DNA from: G958295645 sp965242735
GTDB taxonomy: Bacteria > Gemmatimonadota > Gemmatimonadetes > Longimicrobiales > Gaopeijiaceae
Length of the DNA stretch: 64,000 nucleotides
NCBI GenBank assembly: GCA_965242735.1
Contig: OZ251497.1
Span: forward strand, 2,976,001-3,040,000
Reading direction: 5' to 3'
The notes under the pieces were generated by a model. That model did not search any database, was not told where the DNA came from, and saw nothing but the letters and a program-made list of their open reading frames with translations. The position numbers and the translations under genes were made by a program. This document shows positions 35,101-40,868 of this stretch, one piece after another (position 1 is the stretch's first letter; each line of letters starts with the position of its first letter).

Positions 35101-35330
35101 CGCTCCAGCTCAGCCTGGACGTCCTGAACGTCGGCAACCTCCTGAACAGCTCCTGGGGCGTCCGAAAGATCGCCAATCCGAGCGCCACGTCGCCGTTGCA
35201 GCTGGTGGAGTTCGACGCCGCCGGCGAACCCGTGCTGGACTTCGTCGGCCCAGCCGAGACCTTCATCGCCGATCCGAGTATCTACTCTCGCTGGCGCATC
35301 CAGATTGGGGCGCGGGCGATCGTGGGATGA
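32118..35330 (+). CDS. TonB-dependent receptor with carboxypeptidase-regulatory domain
   Basis: This is a 1070-residue outer-membrane protein. It has a signal peptide (LLFIAAACGVFALAQPLAAQ), then a CarboxypepD_reg domain (TGAVRGVVTESGGQPLAGATV), a plug domain (SVKRSTRDLVRVDPRNDGNLAFAGRNW, NVNTVTKSGTNDFKGSAYTF) and a long beta-barrel ending in WRIQIGARAIV. This OmpA-related TonB-receptor architecture is widespread in Gemmatimonadota and related soil and marine bacteria. The start ATG 32118 lacks a strong ribosome binding site. It lies 42 bp after the AlbA_2 gene but is a housekeeping-type uptake protein. Its substrate is unknown. Confidence 0.85.
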   Translation: MHQYRQYRLLFIAAACGVFALAQPLAAQGVTTGAVRGVVTESGGQPLAGATVTAVHVESGARYSAVSRRGGVFALPNMRVGGPYAITAEMLGRAARTEDGVFVLLGRTVRVDFRLETEAIALEGVNVVASAERARDADRTGAATWIGPDEVAALPSVKRSTRDLVRVDPRNDGNLAFAGRNWLFNNVSLDGSYFSNPFGLDDPAPGGQANAEPVPFDAVEQVHVSIAPFDVREGGFTGANVNTVTKSGTNDFKGSAYTFVRNEALTGNRIDGNLVSAHPDLSYNQSGVTFSGPLVRDKLLFFVNGEIERRSDPGSNFVADRDGVVAFGESRVRASAMDSIRARMMSAYGYDPGPYEGYFHRTDNDKILAKLNWNITDRHDFMFRYSHLDGRREQGPHPWAISIANAGRGPNAASLPFRNAGYEINNQLNSFALELNSRGDAYANRFFASYNRFRDLRAPFSEDYPTIEIAEGGIGYTTLGHEPFSIRNIVEQDVLQLTNNFTAYVGRHELTAGANFETFRFGNSFNLFRHGLFFLPYTLPIGSTFASLEEFFAATEGGAKDFEAMIGRGPYKGGNTDVGQLSVYAQDKFSLGDRLDVTVGLRVDVPMYFNDPVDNPFSRGLRARDRDGNPETVDQSALPGATPMFSPRIGFNWDAAGDGTTRLRGGTGVFTGRIPFVWVGNTISNPGANPNIWAPGTNEDVPKVYTRENTVLQQSFDLNALDPDFKWPQVWVTDVAVDQTLAEGLVGTVELVYGNDVNAIVARNADLGPPVRTLKDGRPYYGGAGANELNPDGGAGIYVLDNTSEGYNLNLTAQLRKSFSNGASTSLAYAFTQAKNALKSTEIHSILWQNLPVQGDPNNPRQSWSEFGPRHRFVSSATYTHGWSDRFATHFGLFAEVAQGGRFTAAGGNRFSFVYAGDVNGDGQAGNDLIYIPRDQNDIALADPADWAALDAFIQQDSYLSRRRGEIAERMGALAPWFTSLDLRVLQDVVVADQTLQLSLDVLNVGNLLNSSWGVRKIANPSATSPLQLVEFDAAGEPVLDFVGPAETFIADPSIYSRWRIQIGARAIVG

Positions 35331-35410
35331 GGAGGACGCCGGTCCTCGGACCGGAGCCGCAACAACCCCGTCCCGCCGAAACGGGCGCACACCTGGAACC
35401 GGGTCTGCGT

Positions 35411-35428
35411 CCGGCGTCGTGACGCCGG
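35411..35428. terminator. candidate hairpin between convergent transcripts
   Basis: The perfect inverted repeat CCGGCGTC-GT-GACGCCGG lies between the end of the TonB receptor (plus) and the end of the tRNA operon (minus). No T-run follows on either side, so it is at best a weak or Rho-assisted bidirectional terminator. Confidence 0.3.
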
Positions 35429-35450
35429 AGCCTTGGGTCGTCGAATGGAG

Positions 35451-35534
35451 CGGAGGCGGAGGGACTCGAACCCCCAAGTGCTTGCGCACGCCGCATTTCG
35501 AGTGCGGTGCCTTACCAGTTAGGACTACGCCTCC
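35451..35534 (-). tRNA. tRNA-Ser(CGA)
   Basis: Cloverleaf on the reverse strand: acceptor GGAGGCG/CGCCTCC, anticodon loop CTCGAAA, long class II variable arm. It reads UCG. Discriminator G; CCA is not encoded. It is the last gene of the 17-tRNA cluster. Confidence 0.95.
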
Positions 35535-35625
35535 ATCTTGCTTGGGCCGGCGCGGACGAGCCGCCTCGGTCCTTGCTCGGAGCCGACGGGCGCATCCGCC
35601 GGATGCGGTCCGCCGGCCAGGAAAA

Positions 35626-35699
35626 TCGGGGCGCCCGGATTTGAACCGGGGACCTCTGCGACCCGAACGCAGCGCTCTACCGGGCTGAGCCACGCCCCG
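35626..35699 (-). tRNA. tRNA-Pro(CGG)
   Basis: Acceptor CGGGGCG/CGCCCCG, D-stem GCTC/GAGC, anticodon loop TTCGGGT, T-arm CCCGG/CCGGG. It reads CCG. Discriminator A; CCA is not encoded. Confidence 0.95.
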
Positions 35700-35767
35700 C
35701 GATTTGCCGTGGAACCATCGTCGTGAGGTGCTCGCTTGGGTTCTCGGTCCTCCTCCAAGCGGGCAAG

Positions 35768-35852
35768 CGGACGGGGTGGGATTCGAACCCACGCGGGCGG
35801 GACGCCCACACGATTTCCAGTCGTGCGCCTTAAGCCACTCGGCCACCCGTCC
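35768..35852 (-). tRNA. tRNA-Ser(GGA)
   Basis: Acceptor GGACGGG/CCCGTCC, anticodon loop CTGGAAA, long variable arm with a GC-rich hairpin. It reads UCC/UCU. CCA is not encoded. Confidence 0.95.
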
Positions 35853-35990
35853 TCGGGACGCCTTTTCGGGGCCGACACGCCGCCTGAGCGCGCGGCCCCG
35901 AGGGGCCGACACGACCTTCGGCTCCGGCCTCCGCCCGCCGCGCCGCCTAAGCGCGCGGCCGCGACCTCGGCGTCCTTTCGGAACAAAGAG

Positions 35991-36075
35991 CGGAGGGAGT
36001 GGGATTCGAACCCACGTGGCCCGATGGACCAACGCCTTAGCAGGGCGCCGCTTTTAGCCGCTCAGCCATCCCTCC
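35991..36075 (-). tRNA. tRNA-Ser(GCT)
   Basis: Acceptor GGAGGGA/TCCCTCC, anticodon loop CTGCTAA, long variable arm. It reads AGC/AGU. CCA is not encoded. Confidence 0.95.
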
Positions 36076-36086
36076 CATTTTCGAAG

Positions 36087-36159
36087 TAGCCCCGCCTGGG
36101 CTCGAACCAGGACTCTTCTGATCCAGAGTCAGACGTGTTGCCAATTACACCACGGGGCT
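36087..36159 (-). tRNA. tRNA-Gln(CTG)
   Basis: Acceptor AGCCCCG/CGGGGCT, anticodon stem TCTGA/TCAGA with loop CTCTGGA. It reads CAG. CCA is not encoded. Confidence 0.95.
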
Positions 36160-36182
36160 GTTCCGGCGCGCGGCGCGCCGAG

Positions 36183-36255
36183 AGCCACCGGTCGGACTTG
36201 AACCGACGACCCCGTCATTACGAGTGACGTGCTCTACCAGCTGAGCTACGGTGGC
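36183..36255 (-). tRNA. tRNA-Thr(CGT)
   Basis: Acceptor GCCACCG/CGGTGGC, anticodon stem CGTCA/TGACG with loop CTCGTAA. It reads ACG. CCA is not encoded. Confidence 0.95.
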
Positions 36256-36301
36256 GTGCCGGGGCCGTCCCGCCTGGGCAGCGCAGGCACGGCCACGGAA
36301 G

Positions 36302-36374
36302 TGGAGCCGAGGGGAGTCGAACCCCTGACCTCAGCATTGCGAACGCTGCGCTCTCCCAACTGAGCTACGGCCCC
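36302..36374 (-). tRNA. tRNA-Ala(CGC)
   Basis: Acceptor GGGGCCG/CGGCTCC with a G-T pair, anticodon loop TTCGCAA. It reads GCG. Outside the anticodon arm it is almost identical to tRNA-Ala(GGC) at 37011, showing recent duplication. Confidence 0.95.
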
Positions 36375-36390
36375 CTTTCCTGCTCTCGCA

Positions 36391-36464
36391 TGGGCGCGAC
36401 AGGACTTGAACCTGTGACCTCCACGATGTCAACGTGGCGCTCTAGCCGACTGAGCTACGCGCCC
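36391..36464 (-). tRNA. tRNA-Val(GAC)
   Basis: Acceptor GGGCGCG/CGCGCCC, anticodon stem CCACG/CGTGG with loop TTGACAT. It reads GUC/GUU. CCA is not encoded. Confidence 0.95.
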
Positions 36465-36611
36465 TCTCCCGACGACGGCTGGCCAGGAGTCCGCTGGGCG
36501 GGCCGCCGTCGGCCCGGACCCCCGCCACCCCCTCCGAAGTGCGCCCGGACGACTCGAACGCCCCGGTCCGCTCGTCCGTCCGCGAATGCGCAGCCTCGCC
36601 GCCCCTCGAAG

Positions 36612-36685
36612 TGCGCCCGGGAGGACTCGAACCCCCAACCCCCTGATCCGTAGTCAGGTACTCTATCCAATTGAGCTACGGGCGC
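36612..36685 (-). tRNA. tRNA-Arg(ACG)
   Basis: Acceptor GCGCCCG/CGGGCGC, anticodon stem CCTGA/TCAGG with loop CTACGGA. A34 is the substrate of TadA deamination, so it reads CGU/CGC/CGA. CCA is not encoded. Confidence 0.95.
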
Positions 36686-36714
36686 TCTCGTTCCGGCCGA
36701 ACCGGCCCCCTTCA

Positions 36715-36798
36715 TGCCCACGACAGGACTCGAACCTGTACGTCCTTTCGAACACTGGTCCCTCAAACCAGCCTGTCTACCAATTCCAGCACGTGGGC
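36715..36798 (-). tRNA. tRNA-Leu(GAG)
   Basis: Acceptor GCCCACG/CGTGGGC, anticodon stem CTGGT/ACCAG with loop TTGAGGG, long variable arm. It reads CUC/CUU. CCA is not encoded. Confidence 0.95.
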
Positions 36799-36893
36799 GG
36801 GTGGTGCGGGTCCGACGGCCGACGCGCGCGTTCCGGCAACCGCCTTCGCGACCGCCTGGCCGCCCGCGCGTTCCGCCGCTGGACCTCTTGGAG

Positions 36894-36978
36894 TGCTCGG
36901 GGAGGGATTCGAACCCTCACGGGGTTAGCCCCCACAGGATCCTGAATCCTGCGCGTCTACCAATTCCGCCACCCGAGC
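36894..36978 (-). tRNA. tRNA-Leu(CAG)
   Basis: Acceptor GCTCGGG/CCCGAGC, anticodon stem CAGGA/TCCTG with loop TTCAGGA, long variable arm. It reads CUG. CCA is not encoded. Confidence 0.95.
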
Positions 36979-37010
36979 TCAGGCCGACCGCCTGCTTCGG
37001 CCACCGGCAG

Positions 37011-37083
37011 TGGAGCCGAGGGGAGTCGAACCCCTGACCTCCTGAATGCCATTCAGGCGCTCTCCCAACTGAGCTACGGCCCC
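37011..37083 (-). tRNA. tRNA-Ala(GGC)
   Basis: Acceptor GGGGCCG/CGGCTCC, anticodon stem CCTGA/TCAGG with loop ATGGCAT. It reads GCC/GCU. It is the near-twin of tRNA-Ala(CGC) at 36302. Confidence 0.95.
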
Positions 37084-37157
37084 AGCATTTGCCGGATGCG
37101 ACGCGAGCCGGCCAGCGACCCGCGTCCGACGACCCTGGTTTTCAAACACCGCCCTCA

Positions 37158-37232
37158 CGGGGCTGACGGGACTCGAACCCGCGGCCTCCGGTGTGACAGA
37201 CCGGCACTCTAACCGAACTGAGCTACAGCCCC
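37158..37232 (-). tRNA. tRNA-Asp(GTC)
   Basis: Acceptor GGGGCTG/CAGCCCC, anticodon stem CCGGT/ACCGG with loop CTGTCAC. It reads GAC/GAU. Discriminator G; CCA is not encoded. Confidence 0.95.
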
Positions 37233-37317
37233 CCGTTCTCTCGCTTGTCCGAGGACCGCCCGGGCCCGGCCGGCTCCGCGTTGCGACGCCGAGCCCGCCC
37301 AACCCCGGCAGCCCCGA

Positions 37318-37389
37318 TACCCTCACGGGGAATCGAACCCCGATCTCCACCTTGAAAGAGTGGTGTCCTAACCGTTAGACGATGAGGGC
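37318..37389 (-). tRNA. tRNA-Glu(TTC)
   Basis: Acceptor GCCCTCA/TGAGGGT with a terminal G-T pair, anticodon loop CTTTCAA. It reads GAA/GAG. CCA is not encoded. Confidence 0.95.
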
Positions 37390-37400
37390 GCCGCTCGAGG

Positions 37401-37474
37401 CAGGCCCGGAGGGACTCGAACCCCCAACCACCGGTTTTGGAGACCGGTGCTCTACCAAGTTGAGCTACGGACCT
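37401..37474 (-). tRNA. tRNA-Trp(CCA)
   Basis: Acceptor AGGTCCG/CGGGCCT, anticodon stem CCGGT/ACCGG with loop CTCCAAA. It reads UGG. Discriminator G. Confidence 0.95.
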
Positions 37475-37493
37475 GTGGTTTGCCGCCTTGCCA

Positions 37494-37566
37494 TGGCCAG
37501 GGGCGGAATTGAACCGCCGACACCGCGATTTTCAGTCGCGTGCTCTACCAACTGAGCTACCTGGCC
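37494..37566 (-). tRNA. tRNA-Phe(GAA)
   Basis: Acceptor GGCCAGG/CCTGGCC, anticodon stem CGCGA/TCGCG with loop CTGAAAA. It reads UUC/UUU. CCA is not encoded. Confidence 0.95.
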
Positions 37567-37714
37567 GTCCCGCCCCCAACTCCCAGCCGACAAAAAACCG
37601 ACCGGGCTCGGCCGCGGCCACGGCTCCCGCCGCGCCCGTTTGACGAGACCCAGGCCGGTCCAGTTGCCCGGCGGCGCCCCGGATTCACCCAGGCGCTGCC
37701 GGACGCTTGTCGAG

Positions 37715-37788
<74 letters not shown>

Positions 37789-37800
37789 GGAAGGACAATA

Positions 37801-37830
37801 ATCGTAACACACAAATCCGGCGCGCGTCAA
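37801..37830 (-). promoter_or_regulatory. promoter of the tRNA cluster
   Basis: On the reverse strand TTGACG (-35, 37825-37830) is separated by 18 bases from TACGAT (-10, 37801-37806). Transcription would begin a few bases before the initiator tRNA at 37788. The match to the vegetative sigma consensus and the location before a 17-tRNA operon make it credible. Confidence 0.65.
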
Positions 37831-37883
37831 CCGGGCCGGGCGGGCGGGACGGGGACGGGAGCTGGCCGAGCTGGGATCGGAGG

Positions 37884-37993
37884 CCGGTTGAGGCGCGGTT
37901 GAAGCCGTTCGGGGCAGGATTTGAAGCCGGTTGAGGCGCGGTTGAAGCCGTTCGGGGCAGGATTTGAAGCCGGTTGAGGCGCGGTTGAAGCTG
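37884..37993. repeat. 43-bp tandem repeat, about 2.5 copies
   Basis: The unit begins CCGGTTGAGGCGCGGTTGAA at 37884, 37927 and 37970, an exact period of 43 bp; the third copy diverges after about 24 bp. It is located between the tRNA promoter and the pterin dehydratase gene. Within each unit GGTTGA recurs. No coding frame is supported. Confidence 0.8.
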
Positions 37994-38161
37994 GCGAACC
38001 GGGACCGAGGCTGTCGAGCCGCAACCCCAGCCAATCGAACCACGGCCGAGCCACGGTGGAGGCCGGGTCGGAACCCGAGCCACGTCCGCCCGAGCCCGCC
38101 GCGTTACCTTGAATCGGGGCGGGCGCCGACGCCTGCCACCTACGACGCAAGGAGAGCCAGC

Positions 38162-38452
38162 ATGGCCGCAAAGCTGTCCGCCAAGGAAGCCGGCGGTTGG
38201 GCGGAGTCGCACGCCGGGTGGAAGTTCCGCGACGACTCGCTTCGAAAGACGTACCATCTTCCCGGCTTTCGCGACTCGATCGTCTTCGTCAACCGGATCG
38301 CGACGATCGCCGACGAGCTCAACCACCATCCGGACATTCGGGTGCGCTACGACCGCGTGACGCTCAAGCTGTGGTCGCACGACGCGGGCGGCGTGACGAA
38401 ACGGGACTTGGCCCTGGCGGAGCGGATCGACTTCGCGACCTCAGCGCGCTGA
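38162..38452 (+). CDS. phhB: 4a-hydroxytetrahydrobiopterin dehydratase (PCD)
   Basis: This 96-residue protein has the pterin-carbinolamine dehydratase motif: F-x-x-RI-x-x-IADELNHHPDI (catalytic His pair) and VTLKLWSHDAGGVTKRDLALAERID. It recycles the oxidised pterin cofactor of aromatic amino acid hydroxylases. ATG 38162 has AAGGAG seven bases upstream. Full length, single gene, convergent with the aminotransferase. Its last 37 bp are duplicated just downstream (38493-38529). Confidence 0.9.
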   Translation: MAAKLSAKEAGGWAESHAGWKFRDDSLRKTYHLPGFRDSIVFVNRIATIADELNHHPDIRVRYDRVTLKLWSHDAGGVTKRDLALAERIDFATSAR

Positions 38453-38529
38453 ACGGGAACAGGACACGTCGGCCGTCTCGACGGCAATGGGCGAGCGGAT
38501 CGACCTCGCGACCTCAGCGCGCTGAACGG
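38420..38529. repeat. 37-bp direct repeat at convergent gene ends
   Basis: GAGCGGATCGACTTCGCGAC with its continuation (38420-38456) recurs with one mismatch at 38493-38529. The first copy is the end of the pterin dehydratase gene and the second runs into the 3' end of the aminotransferase gene, so both proteins end S-A-R. A recent tandem duplication of a gene end is the likely cause. Confidence 0.7.
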
Positions 38530-39764
38530 ACGGCGGCGGCGATAATCTCCAAGCCGCGGCGGAGTTCGTCGGGAGGGACGACGGCGGGCGGCGTGATCTG
38601 AACGACGTCGCCGGCGGCCCCGGCCGGCAGCGCGATCACGCCGTCGTCCAGGGCTCGGGCGGTCACGGCGGCGGCGGGGGCGGGACCTAGGCCGATCATC
38701 AGGCCGCGTCCCCGGGCCGACACGCCCTCCGGCAACGCGCTCGCCAAGAAGGACAAGGCATCGCGGCCCAGCTCGGCGGCCTTGGCGGCCAGCCGCTCGG
38801 TCTCCAGCGCTTCGAGAAAGCCGAGGCCGGCGGCGCAGGCCAGCGGGTGGCCCAGGAAGGTGGAGGTGTGGACGGCTTCGCCGGAGGAGGGCGGCCAAGC
38901 GTCCATGACGCGGGCGGGACCGCAGCAGGCCGACAACGGCATGCCGCCGCCCAACGCCTTGCCCAGGCACACGAGGTCGGGGACCACACCTTCATGCGAG
39001 CTGGCGAGGAGGGCGCCGGTGCGCCCGAGGCCCGTGAAGATCTCGTCGGCGACGAGGAGCGCGCCGCGGGCCCGCACGGCTTCGGCGAGCGCGCCGAGGT
39101 ATCCGGGGGGCGGGATTCGCACGCCGGCGCGGCCTTGGACGGGCTCGACGAGGACCGCGCCGGCGTCGACGTCGTCGACCGCCTGCGCGACGGCCCTGAG
39201 GCTGGCGTCCGCTTCGGCCGGCGTCTCGGGAAAGGGCGCGAACGCCACGTGATCGGCGAGGCGTTGCGTGAACGGCAGGCGGAAGTGGTCGCGGTGCGTC
39301 GCCGCCAGCGCGCCGAGCGACAGGCCGTGGTAGGCGCCCTCGAACGCGACGATGCCGGGGCGGCCGGTGGCGAGGTGGGCCGTCTTGAGGGCCGCTTCGA
39401 CGGCGTCGGAGCCGCTGAGGCCGAGAACGGCCTTGGCGTCCGGCCAGGGCATCAGCGCGGCGAGCGCCTCGAGAAACTCCACCTTCGCCAGGGGCGGCTG
39501 CACGTCGCCCATCCCGTGGACCAAGCGCCCCGCCTGCTCGACCACGCGCCGGACGACGCGAGGGTGCCGGTGGCCCGCCAGCGCCACGCCGAACGCGCCC
39601 GTGAAGTCCAGGTAGCGCCGTCCATCGGCGTCCACCACGGCCGCGCCCTCCGCCTCGGTCCAGAACGGCGGAGCGGGGTTCAGCAAGGTGACTCCGCGCG
39701 ACTCGACCGCGGCCAGGCGGCTGGCCAAGCCGGCCTGGGCGGAAGCGGCCGGCGCCTGGGTCAC
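38514..39764 (-). CDS. class III PLP-dependent aminotransferase
   Basis: This 416-residue protein has the acetylornithine/GABA/4-aminobutyrate aminotransferase fold: YLDFTGAFGVALAGHRHP, FEGAYHGLSLGALAAT, the cofactor Asp in LLVADEIFTGLGRTG, and the Schiff-base Lys in LVCLGKALGGGMPLSA. It transfers amino groups from an omega-amine or amino acid to an oxo acid. Substrate cannot be told from sequence alone; GABA-type is the closest in motif style. Start ATG 39764. It stands alone and is convergent with the pterin dehydratase gene. Confidence 0.85.
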   Translation of the reverse strand: MTQAPAASAQAGLASRLAAVESRGVTLLNPAPPFWTEAEGAAVVDADGRRYLDFTGAFGVALAGHRHPRVVRRVVEQAGRLVHGMGDVQPPLAKVEFLEALAALMPWPDAKAVLGLSGSDAVEAALKTAHLATGRPGIVAFEGAYHGLSLGALAATHRDHFRLPFTQRLADHVAFAPFPETPAEADASLRAVAQAVDDVDAGAVLVEPVQGRAGVRIPPPGYLGALAEAVRARGALLVADEIFTGLGRTGALLASSHEGVVPDLVCLGKALGGGMPLSACCGPARVMDAWPPSSGEAVHTSTFLGHPLACAAGLGFLEALETERLAAKAAELGRDALSFLASALPEGVSARGRGLMIGLGPAPAAAVTARALDDGVIALPAGAAGDVVQITPPAVVPPDELRRGLEIIAAAVRSAR

Positions 39765-39873
39765 GTCCCGAACGCCGCGACCGGCGACCTCAATCGCGAC
39801 GGCCGATCGGCCCGAACCCGGCCGGTCACGTCCCCAACGCCACGACCGGCAACCTCAATCGCGACGGCCGATC
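39762..39873. repeat. 65-bp period duplication
   Basis: CACGTCCCGAACGCCGCGAC with its continuation to 39808 is repeated with a few changes at 39827-39873, and the first bases occur a third time at about 39893. It spans the gap between the aminotransferase start and the exchanger stop. It is probably a duplicated end of the exchanger gene. Confidence 0.65.
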
Positions 39874-39893
39874 TGGCCCACGGGCGGCCGGCG

Positions 39894-40868
39894 TCACGTC
39901 CCGAACGCGATCCAGGCCATGAAGCCGAAGTAGGCCAGGACCAGCAGGAGCCCCTCCGCCCTTCGCACCTTCTTCGCCGACGCCACGATCGGCCAGGCCA
40001 GCACGGACAGGACCAAGACCGCGGTGAGTTCCATGCCGAGCTCTCCCGAATCGATCTGGAAGCCCTGGATCGCCGAAGTCGCCCCGGCCACGGCGGTCAG
40101 GTTGAAGATGTTGGAGCCCACGATGTTGCCCACCGCGATGTCGCCGTGCCGCCGCGCCGCCGCGACCAGCGACGTGCCCAGCTCCGGCAGCGACGTGCCC
40201 ACGGCGACCACCGTGAACCCCATCAGGGCGCCGCCGATGCCCATCGCTTCGGCCAAGTACTCCGCCCCGCCGACGATGGCGTGCCCCCCGATGCCAAGTC
40301 CGACCGCGCCCGCGACGACCAGCGCGACGTCCCGCGCCAGCGTGGCTTCGGCGTCCCCCTCTTCGCGCTCCTTGGCCAAGCCGTCCACGCCCTGCAGAAC
40401 GTCCTTCATGTCCTCGCCGGGCGTCTTGAACGTGAACGCGACGTAGACGGCGAGCAGCCCCAGCAGGATCGCCCCTTCGCCCTGGTCGAGCGCCTGGTCC
40501 ATCACCAACGGCAAGAAGATCAGCGAGACGAAGATCATGATCGGCACGTCGCGGCTGACGACCCGCGTCGGCACCGACAGCGGCCGAATGAGCGCCGTGG
40601 CCCCCAGGATCAGCCCGATGTTGGCCAGGTTCGAGCCCAGAATGTTGCCCGTCAGCAAGTCGCCGCGCCCTTCCAAGTTGGCGATCACGCACACCACCAG
40701 CTCCGGCGCGGACGTCCCCAGCGACACGATCGTCAGCCCGACGACGACCGGACTGACCCCCATCGTGGCGGCCGCCCGAGCCGCCCCGCGCACCAGCCAC
40801 TCCGCCCCGAAGTAGAGCGCGCCGAACCCGCCCAGCAGCAACAGAACGTGCGCGGCGAGGGGGCTCAC
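39894..40868 (-). CDS. calcium/sodium antiporter (CaCA family, YrbG-like)
   Basis: This 324-residue membrane protein has the two alpha-repeats of Ca/cation exchangers: IVSLGTSAPELVVCVIANLE with GNILGSNLANIGLILG, and VVAVGTSLPELGTSLVAAAR with GNIVGSNIFNLTAV. About ten transmembrane helices are visible, split by a short charged cytoplasmic loop (LAKEREEGDAEA). It exports Ca2+ using a Na+ or H+ gradient. The start GTG 40868 overlaps the ligA stop (GTGA), so it is translated from the ligA message. Confidence 0.85.
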   Translation of the reverse strand: MSPLAAHVLLLLGGFGALYFGAEWLVRGAARAAATMGVSPVVVGLTIVSLGTSAPELVVCVIANLEGRGDLLTGNILGSNLANIGLILGATALIRPLSVPTRVVSRDVPIMIFVSLIFLPLVMDQALDQGEGAILLGLLAVYVAFTFKTPGEDMKDVLQGVDGLAKEREEGDAEATLARDVALVVAGAVGLGIGGHAIVGGAEYLAEAMGIGGALMGFTVVAVGTSLPELGTSLVAAARRHGDIAVGNIVGSNIFNLTAVAGATSAIQGFQIDSGELGMELTAVLVLSVLAWPIVASAKKVRRAEGLLLVLAYFGFMAWIAFGT

